A DNA stretch of 64,000 nt. Source: Lysobacter stagni. GTDB taxonomy: Bacteria > Pseudomonadota > Gammaproteobacteria > Xanthomonadales > Xanthomonadaceae. Positions 34,252 to 44,272 of the stretch are shown piece after piece. Position 1 is the first letter of the stretch. Every line of letters starts with the position of its first letter. The notes under the pieces were generated by a model. It was not told where the DNA came from. It did no database searches and saw only the letters and a program-made list of their open reading frames with translations. The position numbers were made by a program, and so were the translations under genes. The DNA is taken from the NCBI RefSeq assembly GCF_030053425.1, contig NZ_JASGBI010000001.1, forward strand, positions 186,001-250,000, in the 5' to 3' direction.

Positions 34252-36237
34252 TCAGAGCGACTTCGCCGCCTCGACCACCTTCTCCACCGTGAAGCCGAAG
34301 TGCGGGAACAGCTTCTCGGCCGGCGCGGATGCGCCGAAGTCGTCGATGCCGATCACCGCGCCGTCCAGGCCCACGTACTTGCGCCAGAAATCGGTGATGC
34401 CGGCCTCGATGGCCACTCGCTTGCGGCAGGCCTTGGGCAGCACGGATTCGCGGTACTTCGCGTCCTGGCGGTCGAACACGTCGGTCGAGGGCATCGACAC
34501 CACGCGCACCTTGTCGCCCAGCTGCTCGGCCGCCTGCGTGGCCAGCCCCACTTCCGAACCGGTCGCGATCAGGATGATCTCCGGCGCGCCGACCGAATCC
34601 TTCAGCACGTAGCCGCCGCGCTCGATGTCGGCGACCTGCTGCGCGCTGCGCGGCTGGTGGGCGAGGTTCTGGCGCGAGAACACCAGGCAGCTGGGACCGT
34701 CGTAGCGCACGATGGCGGCCTTCCAGCACACCGCCGATTCCACCGCGTCGCACGGGCGCCACACGTCGTTGTGCGGGATGTAGCGCAGCGAAGCCAGGTG
34801 CTCGATCGGCTGGTGCGTCGGGCCGTCCTCGCCCAGGCCGATGGAGTCGTGCGTGTAGACGTGGATGGCGTGCGCGCCCATCAGTGCGCTCATGCGCACG
34901 GCGTTGCGCGCGTAGTCGCTGAACACCAGGAACGTCGCGTCGTACGGGATGAAGCACTCGTGCAGGCCCAGGCCGTTGCTGATCGCGCTCATGCCGAACT
35001 CGCGCACGCCGTAGTGCACGTAGTTGGCGTTGGGATCATCGGTGGCCACGGACTTGCTGCCCTTCCACAGGGTCAGGTTGGAATGCGCCAGGTCGGCCGA
35101 ACCGCCGATCAGTTCCGGCAGCAGCGGCGCGAAGGTCTCGATGGCGTTCTGCGAGGCCTTGCGCGAAGCGATCGTCGGGCCTTCGGCCTGCAGCTTTGCG
35201 ATGTAGGCATCGGCGGCCTCGACGAAACCGGCCGGCAGTTCACCGCGCGAACGGCGGTTGAGTTCGGCGGCCAGTTCCGGGTGCTGCTTGGCATAGGCGT
35301 CGAACAGGCGGTTCCATTCCTTCTCCTGCGCCTGGTGGTCGCGCTTGCGCCAACCGTCGTAGATGGCCTGCGGGATCTCGAACGGCGCCGACTCCCAGCC
35401 CAGCGCCTGGCGCGTGGCAGCCACTTCGTCCTTGCCCAGCGGCGCGCCGTGCGAGGATTCCTTGCCTGCCTTGGCCGGCGAACCGAAACCGATGGTGGTG
35501 CGGCAGCAGATCAGCGTCGGCTTGTCGGTGGACTTCAGCGCGGTCTCGATGGCGGTCTTGATCTCGACCGCGTCATGGCCGTTGACGCCACGGATCACGT
35601 TCCAGCCGTAGGCCTCGAAACGCTTGGGCGTGTCGTCGGTGAACCAGCCGTCGGTGTTGCCGTCGATGGAGATCTTGTTGTCGTCCCAGAACGCGACCAG
35701 CTTGTGCAGGCCCCAGGTGCCGGCCAGCGAAGCGGCTTCGTGCGAGATGCCTTCCATCAGGCAGCCGTCGCCCATGAACACCCAGGTGCGGCTGTCGACG
35801 ACAGCGAACTCCGGCTTGTTGAAGCGCTGCGCCAGCAGCTTCTCGGCCAGCGCCATGCCGACCGAGTTGGCGAAGCCCTGGCCGAGCGGACCGGTGGTGG
35901 TCTCGATGCCAGGGGTCATGAAGTTTTCCGGATGGCCCGGCGTCTTCGAGTTGAGCTGGCGGAAGTTCTTCAGCTCCTCGATCGGCAGGTCGTAGCCGGC
36001 CAGGTGCAGCAGCGCGTACTGCAGCATCGAGCCGTGGCCGTTGGAGAGCACGAAGCGGTCGCGGTTGAACCAGTCCGGATTGGACGGGTTGTGGCGCAGG
36101 TAATCGTTCCAGAGCACTTCGGCGATGTCGGCCATGCCCATCGGCATGCCCGGGTGACCGGAGTTGGCGGCCTGCACCGCGTCGATGGCGAGGAATCGGA
36201 TGGCGTTGGCGAGGTCGCGGCGGCTGGGCGTCGTCAT
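34252..36237 (-). CDS. tkt: Transketolase
   Basis: Moves two-carbon ketol units between sugar phosphates in the pentose phosphate pathway; thiamine-diphosphate enzyme. 661 residues, normal length. Landmarks: [19 protein letters not shown] at the N terminus, [34 protein letters not shown], the ThDP/Mg motif [18 protein letters not shown] ending [10 protein letters not shown], and in the pyrimidine domain [14 protein letters not shown] and [20 protein letters not shown]. The start is the ATG at 36237. Promoter sequence must lie in the 217 bases before the symporter gene. Confidence 0.97.
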   Translation of the reverse strand: MTTPSRRDLANAIRFLAIDAVQAANSGHPGMPMGMADIAEVLWNDYLRHNPSNPDWFNRDRFVLSNGHGSMLQYALLHLAGYDLPIEELKNFRQLNSKTPGHPENFMTPGIETTTGPLGQGFANSVGMALAEKLLAQRFNKPEFAVVDSRTWVFMGDGCLMEGISHEAASLAGTWGLHKLVAFWDDNKISIDGNTDGWFTDDTPKRFEAYGWNVIRGVNGHDAVEIKTAIETALKSTDKPTLICCRTTIGFGSPAKAGKESSHGAPLGKDEVAATRQALGWESAPFEIPQAIYDGWRKRDHQAQEKEWNRLFDAYAKQHPELAAELNRRSRGELPAGFVEAADAYIAKLQAEGPTIASRKASQNAIETFAPLLPELIGGSADLAHSNLTLWKGSKSVATDDPNANYVHYGVREFGMSAISNGLGLHECFIPYDATFLVFSDYARNAVRMSALMGAHAIHVYTHDSIGLGEDGPTHQPIEHLASLRYIPHNDVWRPCDAVESAVCWKAAIVRYDGPSCLVFSRQNLAHQPRSAQQVADIERGGYVLKDSVGAPEIILIATGSEVGLATQAAEQLGDKVRVVSMPSTDVFDRQDAKYRESVLPKACRKRVAIEAGITDFWRKYVGLDGAVIGIDDFGASAPAEKLFPHFGFTVEKVVEAAKSL

Positions 36238-36454
36238 GGCGTCGAGGGCGGTCTTCGGCTGCGGGGAGGGGGCGCGCGGACGACGGGCATGTGCCGGGCC
36301 GGGCGGACGCCCATTGTCCCACCGCGGGCGCGGGATGTCGCCCCGCTTCCAGCCCCTCTCCGTGCGGGCGAGGGATTGAGTGAGGGTCGGGGCATTCAGT
36401 CCAACGATGCGACCGGTGCCGGGGTTGGCGTCCTCGCCATGCGCCGCCGAGGGA

Positions 36455-37771
36455 TCAGTCCGATTCCCCTTCCGGCGCCGGCACGTCCTTCTCGCCCTTC
36501 GACACCACCGTGGCGAGCATCAGATCGCCGGTGACGTTGAGCGTGGTGCGGCACATGTCGAGGAAGCGGTCCACGCCCAGGATCAGGCCGATACCCTCGG
36601 GCGGCACGCCGACCATGCCGCAGATCAGCGCCACCACCGGCAGCGAACCGGCCGGCACGCCCGCGGTGCCGATGCCGCCCAGGATGCAGACGAACATCAC
36701 CGTGACCTGCTGCGTCAGCGTGAGATCGACGCCGAAGAACTGCGCGAGGAACAGCACCGTCACGCCTTCGAACAAGGCGGTGCCGTTCTGGTTGGCGGTG
36801 GCGCCCACCGTCAGCACGAAGCGCGAGACACGGTTGGGCAGACCGAGCTTCTCGTCGGCCACGCGCAGCGCGGTGGGCAGTGTGGCGTTGGACGAGGCCG
36901 TGGAGAACGCCATCACCATCGCCTCCTGCACGCCCTTGAAGAACTTGCGGGGCGAGTACCCGGCGGCGAGCTTCAGCACCAGCGAATAGACCACGAACAG
37001 GTGGAGCGCCAGCGCCAGCACCACCACGCCCACGTAGGCCCCGAGGCTGCGCAGCAACTCCCAGCCGAACAGCGCGGCGAGGTTGAACATGAAGCAGAAC
37101 ACCGCATACGGCGCCAGGCGGATGACCAGCCCGATCAGCGTCATCGACACATCGAAAAGCCCTTCGATGCCGCGCATCAGGACTTCCGTGCCACGCGTGC
37201 GGGTGAGCACCAGGCCGATGCCGAGCATCAGCGCGAAGAACATGACCGCCAGGATGGTGTTCTCGGCCGCGGCCTTGACCACGTTGTCGGGGACGATGGT
37301 GAGCAGCATGTCCAGGCCGCGCGGCTGGCTGCGCGTACTGCTGACGATGGCGCTGGCGCGCTCGGAACCCTCAGTAAGCAGTTGCTGCGCGCGCGCCGGG
37401 TCGACGCCCGCGCCAGGCTGCAGCCAGTTCACCAGCACCAGGCCGAGCACCACCGCGATGCCGGACACGACCACGGTGTAGGCCAGCGTGCGCCAGCCGA
37501 TGCGGCCCAGTGCGCGCACATCGCCCATTTCCGCCACGCCCATCACCAGCGCAGAGAACAGCAGCGGGATCACCAGCATGAAGATCAGGCGCAGGAACAA
37601 CGTGCCCAGGGGCTGGGTCACGTAGGTGGTGAACGTTTTCACCCAGCCCGCATCGGCGCCCGCGCCGTAATGGACGACCAGCCCCAGGACGAGACCGGCC
37701 ATGAAGCCGATCGCCATCTTCCAGTGCAGGGGCATGCCGGCCTTGCCGGTGCCGTGGTTCGTCTGCGCCAT
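36455..37771 (-). CDS. Dicarboxylate/amino acid:cation symporter (copy 1)
   Basis: 438 residues, eight membrane segments plus two re-entrant loops of the DAACS family (DctA/GltP). The substrate-binding end is [16 protein letters not shown], where the conserved Asp, Arg, Thr and Asn match GltPh; the retained Arg suggests an acidic substrate. The serine-rich loop is [16 protein letters not shown]. The sodium-site loop, NMDGT in GltPh, reads NQNGT here. The next gene upstream is a close paralogue, so a local duplication is likely. Substrate (C4-dicarboxylate or glutamate/aspartate) is not decided. Confidence 0.88.
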   Translation of the reverse strand: MAQTNHGTGKAGMPLHWKMAIGFMAGLVLGLVVHYGAGADAGWVKTFTTYVTQPLGTLFLRLIFMLVIPLLFSALVMGVAEMGDVRALGRIGWRTLAYTVVVSGIAVVLGLVLVNWLQPGAGVDPARAQQLLTEGSERASAIVSSTRSQPRGLDMLLTIVPDNVVKAAAENTILAVMFFALMLGIGLVLTRTRGTEVLMRGIEGLFDVSMTLIGLVIRLAPYAVFCFMFNLAALFGWELLRSLGAYVGVVVLALALHLFVVYSLVLKLAAGYSPRKFFKGVQEAMVMAFSTASSNATLPTALRVADEKLGLPNRVSRFVLTVGATANQNGTALFEGVTVLFLAQFFGVDLTLTQQVTVMFVCILGGIGTAGVPAGSLPVVALICGMVGVPPEGIGLILGVDRFLDMCRTTLNVTGDLMLATVVSKGEKDVPAPEGESD

Positions 37772-37889
37772 CGTGGCACTCCGCGTACGGAATCCCCGCT
37801 GATGATGCAGGACGCAGCGTAGAGAGGGTCTTCATGCGCGCGTGCAGTACGCGCGCGCCACCGTTTTTTCCTGGCGATGGTGATGCAAT

Positions 37890-37919
37890 GCCGTCCCGCG
37901 CCGCGTGCGCGGGAACGGC
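37890..37919 (-). terminator. Hairpin between the two symporter genes
   Basis: GCCGTCCCGCG (37890-37900) pairs with CGCGGGAACGGC (37908-37919) with one mismatch or bulge. It follows the stop codon of symporter copy 2 on the minus strand. No good T-run directly follows; CAGGAAAAAACGG comes about 20 bases later, so termination is uncertain. Confidence 0.45.
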
Positions 37920-37937
37920 AATGCCGGCGCAGCGCGC

Positions 37938-39293
37938 TTAGGCGGCGCCCTCGGTCGCCTGCTCGCCTTCCAGCACCACGGCGGCTTCGGCTTCCTCCAC
38001 CTCGCCCGTGCGATGCGAGACCACCACCGCGGTGGCCAGGTCGCCGGTTACGTTGAGCGCGGTGCGGCACATGTCGAGGAAGCGGTCGACGCCGAGGATG
38101 ATGCCCACGCCTTCGGCCGGAATGCCGAGCACGGCGCAGATCATCGCGATCACCGGCAGCGAGCCCGCAGGGACGCCGGCCGTGCCGATACCGCCGAGCA
38201 GGCACAGACCCAGCACCATCACCTGGTGCGCCAGGGTCAGCTCCACGCCGAAGGCCTGCGCCAGGAACAGCACCGTGATGCCTTCGAACAGCGCCGTGCC
38301 GTGGTGGTTGGCCGAGGCGCCCACCGTGAGCACGAAGCGCGAGACCTTGCGCGGCAGCTTCAGGTTCTGCTCGGCCACGCGCAGCGTGACCGGCAGCGTG
38401 CCGGTGGACGATGCGGTGGCGAAGGCGGTCAGCAGCGCCTCCTGGCTGCCGCGGAAGAACGCGCGCGGGCTCATGCCGCCGGCGAACTTCACCCACAGCG
38501 GCAGCACGATGAACATGTGCACGCCGATGGCCAGCACCACGGTCAGCGCGAACTTGCCCAGCACCAGCAACAGTTCCCAGCCGAACTGCGCGCACAGCGC
38601 GAACATCAGGCACGCCACCGCGTACGGCGCGAGCTTGATGATCATGCCGATCAGGCGCATGCAGATCTCGAACAGGCCCTGCACCGCGTTCTTGAACGCC
38701 TGCGTGTGCGGGCTGGGCGTCATCACCAGGCCGATGCCGAGCATCAGCGCGAAGAACATCACGCCGAGCTTCTGCTTGTCGTCGACGGCGGCGGCCAGCA
38801 CGTTCTTCGGGACGATGCCCAGCAGCATCTTCATGAAGTCCAGCTGCTGGCCGGTGGCGGCGATCTCGCCGGCCTTCTGCGCGCCCTGCGCCATGGCCTG
38901 GTCGAGCATCCCGCGGTCCAGACCGTGACCCGGGCCGATCAGGTTGACCATCAGCAGGCCGATGGCGACCGCGATCAGGGTGACCACCGCGGTGTAGATC
39001 AGCGTGCGCCAGCCCAGCCGGCCGAGGCTGGCGACGTCACCCAGTTCGGCCACGCCCAGCACCAGCGCCGAGAACATCAGCGGCAGCACCAGCATGAAGA
39101 GCAGCGCCAGGAACAACTGGCCCACCGGCTGCGCCACGTAGGTGACCGCGCCGAGCACGACGGGCGACCCCGGCGCGACGAAGTGGGCGAACAGGCCCAG
39201 CACCGCGCCTGCGATGAAACCGAGCATCACCTTGATGTGGAGGGGCATTCCCTTCGCGGGCATCCTGGCTTCGGGCAGGCTGACGTGGCTCAT
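37938..39293 (-). CDS. Dicarboxylate/amino acid:cation symporter (copy 2)
   Basis: 451 residues, same family and organisation as the gene at 36455-37771. The C-terminal binding motif is [16 protein letters not shown] and the serine-rich loop FATASSTGTLPVTLRV. The sodium-site loop reads NHHGT in place of NMDGT. Large blocks ([32 protein letters not shown]) are shared with copy 1, but loops and both termini differ, so the duplication is not recent. An inner-membrane importer; substrate not resolved. Confidence 0.88.
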   Translation of the reverse strand: MSHVSLPEARMPAKGMPLHIKVMLGFIAGAVLGLFAHFVAPGSPVVLGAVTYVAQPVGQLFLALLFMLVLPLMFSALVLGVAELGDVASLGRLGWRTLIYTAVVTLIAVAIGLLMVNLIGPGHGLDRGMLDQAMAQGAQKAGEIAATGQQLDFMKMLLGIVPKNVLAAAVDDKQKLGVMFFALMLGIGLVMTPSPHTQAFKNAVQGLFEICMRLIGMIIKLAPYAVACLMFALCAQFGWELLLVLGKFALTVVLAIGVHMFIVLPLWVKFAGGMSPRAFFRGSQEALLTAFATASSTGTLPVTLRVAEQNLKLPRKVSRFVLTVGASANHHGTALFEGITVLFLAQAFGVELTLAHQVMVLGLCLLGGIGTAGVPAGSLPVIAMICAVLGIPAEGVGIILGVDRFLDMCRTALNVTGDLATAVVVSHRTGEVEEAEAAVVLEGEQATEGAA

Positions 39294-39343
39294 GCGGTTC
39301 TCTCGGCAAAATCAGCCGGCGAGATTACACCAGCCCCAGCGGT

Positions 39344-41053
39344 TCAGCCTTCCCGGCCCGACCGTGCGCCGGGGTACAGCGGCGGCACGGGCGGTGCGTC
39401 CGCCGGGGTGGACTGCCGCCAGCGCGGCCCCTTGGCGAAGGCATGGCGCAGCAACTCGCGCGCGGACACCCCGTCACCACCGCCCCAGCGGGCGCGCTGA
39501 AGGGCATCGATGGCCTCGCGCTGGCGCGGATCGTCCAGGCGCGCGCGCAGGGCATCCAGGTCGTGCACGGGCGGGCGCGCCATCGCGCACAGCGCGTCGG
39601 CCACGTCGCCGAAGTCGCCCCGGTCGATCAGGCGCTTCAGGTCCGGGTTCGAGGACGGATGCGCCTCGTCACGCGCGGGCCTGGGAGCCGCTGCGGTACG
39701 CGCATCGCCGCGGTGCAGCCCCCACACCAGCGTGAACAACCACAGCGCGGCGAACAGCAGCGCGGCGAGGATCCAGATGCGGTTGGCGCCGCCGAAATCG
39801 CCCAACGACTGCCCGGGTTGCGCGTTGCCGACGATGGCCGGCGACGCGGACGGACGCACCGCCTGGCCCGGACCCGCTGGGGGTGCGCCGGGGGCCGCGG
39901 GCCGCACGGTCCACGACAGCGGGGGCAGATCGGCGGTGCGCGCGCCACCGGCACGCACGTCCCACCAGCTCATGCGCACGCCATCCAGCCGCACCCCACC
40001 ATCGCGCGAAGGCACCAGCGAGAAGCGCCGCGTGAGCTTCACGCGCGGGCGACCGTCGGTGAAACGCTCATCGGCCTGCACCGGTTCGGCGAACACCTGC
40101 ACGCCGTCGATCGTCGGCAGTTGCAGCTCCGGCATCTGCGCCGCGGTCGCGCCGTCGGCGACCGCTTCGATCACCACGGTGGAAGCCGCACCCACGCGCA
40201 GCTCCTGCGGGGTGGACTGATACCGCAACTGCAGGCTCTGCAGGGGCAGCCACGGCTGCGGCGCGTTCGCCGGCACCGGCTGCACCTGCAGCACGCGCGG
40301 AGCAGCGTTGGCTTCCAGCGCCCCGCCGTTGTTGCCCAGCAGGTCATCGAAGAATCCGCCCGCGCCGCGTCCCTCGAAATGCGCAGGCGGAATGGTGAGC
40401 GGCCCACTGCGTTCGGGCACCAGCAGATAGCGGCGTTCGACCACGTTGTAACGGCGTCCGCCGACGTCACGCTGGTACTGCGCATCGTCGCCGACGCGCT
40501 GCATCGATGCGCCGTCGGGCGCGGCCTGGTCGAGCTGGCCGGAAATCAGGGGCGTGGCCGAATACAGCCGCACCACCCAACCCACGGATTGCTGCACGTA
40601 GGGGTCGGGATCGTCGGGCTCGCTTTCGATGAACACTTCTTCGCCCGCACGCGAGGCCGACGGCGCGGCCGAGGGCGCGACGGTCAGCGTGATCGGTTGC
40701 GTCTGCAGGCTGCCCACGTACAGCGCCGGCACGGTCAGCACGCCGTCGCGCCGCGGCCGCAGCGCCACCGCGTACAGCGTGCGCATCGTGCTGCGGCCGC
40801 CGCTCATCACGAACTCGCGCCGGCTGGTGTGGCCGCTGAGGAAGAAGTCGGTGAGCAGCGGCGCGTAGTCGGGTTCCGCGTTGGAGGCCGAGGTCGTCTC
40901 GATGTTGAGCGTCACCGTCTCGCCGGCAGCGATGCGGTCGCGGTCGAGCCAGGTGCGAACCTGCGCCGTGGCGTCCAGGCATACGAAAGCCAGCAGCAGG
41001 ACCGCGATCCGCGCCCAGGCGTGATGCAGCACAGGTGTCTTCATCGACTTCAT
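39344..41053 (-). CDS. batD: BatD-like exported protein with C-terminal membrane anchor
   Basis: 569 residues. A signal peptide (ARIAVLLLAFVCLDATAQ) precedes repeated immunoglobulin-like beta domains: VRTWLDRDRIAAGETVTLNIETT, QQSVGWVVRLYSATPLISGQLDQ, and QLRYQSTPQELRVGAASTVVIEAVADG. One membrane segment lies near residues 430-450 (IWILAALLFAALWLFTLVWG), followed by a cytoplasmic tail. It matches BatD of the Bat (Bacteroides aerotolerance-type) operon. Last gene of the moxR-bat unit, with its start overlapping the batB/C stop by four bases. Biochemical role unknown; envelope stress functions are proposed for the family. Confidence 0.85.
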   Translation of the reverse strand: MKSMKTPVLHHAWARIAVLLLAFVCLDATAQVRTWLDRDRIAAGETVTLNIETTSASNAEPDYAPLLTDFFLSGHTSRREFVMSGGRSTMRTLYAVALRPRRDGVLTVPALYVGSLQTQPITLTVAPSAAPSASRAGEEVFIESEPDDPDPYVQQSVGWVVRLYSATPLISGQLDQAAPDGASMQRVGDDAQYQRDVGGRRYNVVERRYLLVPERSGPLTIPPAHFEGRGAGGFFDDLLGNNGGALEANAAPRVLQVQPVPANAPQPWLPLQSLQLRYQSTPQELRVGAASTVVIEAVADGATAAQMPELQLPTIDGVQVFAEPVQADERFTDGRPRVKLTRRFSLVPSRDGGVRLDGVRMSWWDVRAGGARTADLPPLSWTVRPAAPGAPPAGPGQAVRPSASPAIVGNAQPGQSLGDFGGANRIWILAALLFAALWLFTLVWGLHRGDARTAAAPRPARDEAHPSSNPDLKRLIDRGDFGDVADALCAMARPPVHDLDALRARLDDPRQREAIDALQRARWGGGDGVSARELLRHAFAKGPRWRQSTPADAPPVPPLYPGARSGREG

Positions 41054-42762
41054 TCGTTGTTCCCGCCCTGCGACTGGCGGCGTTCGTGTTCGATACGGAA
41101 CTTCTCGCGCAGCAGGCCGCCCGGGTCGTCCGGCACGCGACGCAACCAGGCCTCGTTGGCCAGGCGCTGCTCGCGTTGTTCGGGTGTCTCGCGTGCGAGG
41201 GCCTGTTCGCGGCGCGCCTGCTCGGGCGATTTCTGCTGCTGTTCCAGCGCGCGCTGCATGCGTTCGCGCTGCGCCGCGTCGGCATCGCGCTGCGCGTTGG
41301 AATCCGACGGCTTCGGCGGCGCCTGCGATGGGCTCTCGTGCGGCTTTGCCTGCGACGGCGCCTTCGACGTCTGTTGCTGTTGCGAAGGTGCGTCCTGCGG
41401 CTGCTTCGACGCGTTGGAATCCTTCGGCGACTTCGACTGCCCTCCGCCTCCGTCACCCGACGGCGGCTTGCGCTTCATCGCTGCCTGCACCGTGGCCTTG
41501 TTGGCGATGGCGTCGGGCATGCCGGGCTGGCGCTTGAGCGCCTCGTCGTACGCGTCGATCGCCTGCGGGTACTGTCCGGCCTTGGCAAGTGCATTGCCGC
41601 GGTTGTAATGCGCATCGGCACTGTCGAGCGACTGGTACCGCTGTGTCGCGCCGGCGAAGTCGCCGCGACGGTAGGCCTCGTGGCCTTCTTCCATGCGCGC
41701 GTGCTCGGCCTGGTCGACGCGCTGCCACCAGTCGGCGGCATGTGCCTGCGGCCATGCGATGCACAACACCACCACGGCCAGGGCGGCACGGCGGCGGAAC
41801 GCGAGCAGCGACAACAGCATCAGCGGCGGCAGCAGCCAGTAACCGTCGTCCTGCCACGTGTGGCCACGCGCATCGCGCACCTGCCGGGCGTCGTCGGAAG
41901 CGGACGCCGGATCGAGCACGCCGAGCGCGCGCAGGTCGGCATCGCCGGCATCGATGGACGCGTAGTCGCCACCGCCCGCGGATGCCAGCCGCCGCAACGA
42001 CGCTTCATCCAGTCGCGCCTGGGCGAAACTGCCATCCGCGCGACGGTACGTGGCACCCGCTTCCGCGCCCAGTCCGAGCACGTTGATGCGGTAGCCCTGA
42101 CGGTTCGCGGCCGCGGCAGCATCGCGCGCGGCGGCATCGGCGTGGTCGGTCATCAGCAGGATCACGCCTCGATCGAAACCGGATTGCCGCAACAATTTCT
42201 CCGAGGCCTCGATGGCGCGATCGACGCGCTGTCCGTCCACCGGCATCACGTCCGGCGCCAGCGCATCCAGGAACAGCGCAACGTTGGCCGCGTCCTCGGT
42301 GAGGGGAGCCACCGTGAACGCGTCGTCGGCGAACGCCAGCAGCGCGACCTGCCCGCCCATGCGTTCGCGCAGCAGCGTGCTGGTCTTCGCACGCGCCTGC
42401 GCCAGTCGCGACGGTGGAAGGTCCGCCGCAAGCGCCGCGCTGGACAGATCGATGGCGATCACCAGCGGCGTGCGCGTCTGCCACAGCGGCTGTTCCACCT
42501 GCCGCCAGCTCGGGCCGGCCAGCGCGACCACCGCCAACACGTATGCCAGCGCCGCAACCGCCCACGCGGCGCGCACCCGCGCATCGCCGCGCTCCACCAG
42601 CAGATGCGGTAGCAGGTGCGGATCGACCGTGTCGCGCCACACGCTGGCACGACGCCTGCGCACGCGCCACCACATCGCCAGCAACGGCAACGCGAGCAGC
42701 GCCCACAGCCAGTGCGGCCTGAGCAGGTGGAAGGCGGACAGGTCGAATGCGCCCAGGTTCAT
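41050..42762 (-). CDS. BatB/BatC-like fusion: von Willebrand A domain plus TPR domain
   Basis: 570 residues. Two N-terminal membrane helices (about 14-32 and 65-83) precede a VWA domain (about 98-290), then a third helix pair (about 310-355) and a TPR region (AYRRGDFAGATQRYQSLDSADAHYNRGNALAKAGQYPQAIDAYDEAL). The tail is rich in Gln, Ser and Lys. The metal site, normally DxSxS, reads D105-L-S-S-A109, so the last serine is lost; the next gene's BatA has the full motif. The start at 42762 is chosen because it overlaps the batA stop by four bases. Confidence 0.85.
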   Translation of the reverse strand: MNLGAFDLSAFHLLRPHWLWALLALPLLAMWWRVRRRRASVWRDTVDPHLLPHLLVERGDARVRAAWAVAALAYVLAVVALAGPSWRQVEQPLWQTRTPLVIAIDLSSAALAADLPPSRLAQARAKTSTLLRERMGGQVALLAFADDAFTVAPLTEDAANVALFLDALAPDVMPVDGQRVDRAIEASEKLLRQSGFDRGVILLMTDHADAAARDAAAAANRQGYRINVLGLGAEAGATYRRADGSFAQARLDEASLRRLASAGGGDYASIDAGDADLRALGVLDPASASDDARQVRDARGHTWQDDGYWLLPPLMLLSLLAFRRRAALAVVVLCIAWPQAHAADWWQRVDQAEHARMEEGHEAYRRGDFAGATQRYQSLDSADAHYNRGNALAKAGQYPQAIDAYDEALKRQPGMPDAIANKATVQAAMKRKPPSGDGGGGQSKSPKDSNASKQPQDAPSQQQQTSKAPSQAKPHESPSQAPPKPSDSNAQRDADAAQRERMQRALEQQQKSPEQARREQALARETPEQREQRLANEAWLRRVPDDPGGLLREKFRIEHERRQSQGGNNE

Positions 42763-43796
42763 GCGCGCCTCCGCCGGGGCCAGGCGAACGCCAGCAACGC
42801 GCAGGCGAACGCACCGGCGAGCGGCCATACGTAGCGTTCGATGCGCGGACGCACGGCCTGTCCCGGCTGTTCGACCGGCTCGAGGCGGTCGATCTCGGCG
42901 TAGATGCCCACCAGCTGCGACGTGTCGCGCGCCCGGAAGAAGCGGCCGCCGGTGCTGCGCGCGATGTCGCGCAGCGTGGCCTCATCGATTTCATCGCCCG
43001 CACCGGGCATCGGCACGTTGAGGCCGAAAAGCGACAGCGAACCTTCCCCGCCGAAGGCGATGGTGTGGATGCGCACGCCTTCGGCCTTGGCGATCTCGGC
43101 GGCCTTCTTCGGTTCGAGCAGGCCTGCGGTGTTGACGCCGTCGGTGAGCAGCACCAGCACCCGCTGTTCGGCCGGCTGCGCGCGAAGGCGTTTGACGGCC
43201 AGCGCGATGGTGTCGCCGATGGCCGTTTCCTGTCCGGCCAGACCGATCACGCTGTCTTCCAGTTGCTGCCGTACCGAGGCGAGGTCCTGCGTCAGCGGCG
43301 TGAGCGCGTAAGCGCGTCGTCCGAACACGATCAGACCGACGCGATCTCCGCCGCGCCGATCGAGGAAATCCGCGAGCACCGCCTTGGCGGCCGTCAGGCG
43401 ATCCACCGTGCGGCCACCCAGGTCCATGTCGGGTTCGCGCATGCTGCCGGAGAGGTCGAGCGCGAGCATCAGGTCGCGTCCCACCTGCGGCGGTTGCACG
43501 GCATCGCCGAGTTGTTGCGGACGTGCCGCGGCGACGACGAGCAACAGCCAGCCCAGCCACGCGAGCCAGTTCACGCCGCCTCCGAACGCGGTGCGCCCAC
43601 CGGCCCTGGCGATGCGGTCCAGGCGATCCCCGAACGGCGCGCGCAGCGCAGCCGACGCCGTCTGTCGCACCGGCGGCAATGCCCAGCGCGCGAGCAGGGG
43701 CAGCGGCAGCGCAAGCAGCATCCACGGCCACGCAAAGCCGTCGCGCAGGGACAGCAGCGGCGCCAGCATCGAGTCGATCACCAGGCCCCCATCCAT
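42759..43796 (-). CDS. batA: BatA-like von Willebrand A domain membrane protein
   Basis: 345 residues. N-terminal membrane helices (about 22-40 and 78-92) are followed by a VWA domain with an intact metal-ion site LDLSGSM (D114, S116, S118), LTDGVNTAG and IHTIAFGGEG, and a C-terminal membrane helix ending PRRRRA. The family is thought to assemble envelope complexes together with MoxR-type ATPases. The chosen start overlaps the DUF4381 gene by 19 bases; an ATG nine codons later (43769) is an equally possible start. Confidence 0.85.
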   Translation of the reverse strand: MDGGLVIDSMLAPLLSLRDGFAWPWMLLALPLPLLARWALPPVRQTASAALRAPFGDRLDRIARAGGRTAFGGGVNWLAWLGWLLLVVAAARPQQLGDAVQPPQVGRDLMLALDLSGSMREPDMDLGGRTVDRLTAAKAVLADFLDRRGGDRVGLIVFGRRAYALTPLTQDLASVRQQLEDSVIGLAGQETAIGDTIALAVKRLRAQPAEQRVLVLLTDGVNTAGLLEPKKAAEIAKAEGVRIHTIAFGGEGSLSLFGLNVPMPGAGDEIDEATLRDIARSTGGRFFRARDTSQLVGIYAEIDRLEPVEQPGQAVRPRIERYVWPLAGAFACALLAFAWPRRRRA

Positions 43797-44272
43797 TTCA
43801 GGAAGCGCTCGCGCGCGAGGCGACGCAGCGCGTCCACCTGAGCGCCATCGACCTCACGGCGGTACGCGCCATCCAGCAGCAGTCGACCGGCCCCTTCGGA
43901 GAACGGGCGCGACACCGGCACCACACGCTTGCGCTTGCTTCGTCCGGCAACGCGCGGTGCGTCATCAAGGAACGTCAGCCAGTCCTCACCTTCAAGCCGG
44001 TCGGCGAGCGGGTCCTGCCGTCGACTGGCGCGGCGCAGCAACTCGGACATGGCCGCGACCTGCGCCGTGGGCGTCCCGGCGGCATCGAGCTGGCGATCGA
44101 ACCACTGTGCGATGCGGCGCTTGCGACGGCTTTCGCGCGCGCGCCACGCGACCGTGATCACCAGCGCGGCGATCACCAGCGCCGCCACGAGCCACCAGCC
44201 CGGTGCGGGCGGCCACCACGACGGCGCGGGGGGCATGTGGATGTCGCGCAGGACGAGAGCGTCGGTGTTCAT
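43778..44272 (-). CDS. DUF4381-family membrane protein of the moxR-bat unit
   Basis: 164 residues. MNTDALVLRDIHMPPAPSWWPPAPGWW leads into one membrane helix (LVAALVIAALVITVAWRA), then a cytoplasmic helical domain with AQVAAMSELLRRASRRQDPLADRLEGEDWLTFLDD. The PP-x-WWPPAPGWW motif before a single helix is typical of DUF4381 proteins encoded between DUF58 and batA. Start at 44272 shares one base with the DUF58 stop codon (TGATG). Function unknown. Confidence 0.82.
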   Translation of the reverse strand: MNTDALVLRDIHMPPAPSWWPPAPGWWLVAALVIAALVITVAWRARESRRKRRIAQWFDRQLDAAGTPTAQVAAMSELLRRASRRQDPLADRLEGEDWLTFLDDAPRVAGRSKRKRVVPVSRPFSEGAGRLLLDGAYRREVDGAQVDALRRLARERFLKWMGAW

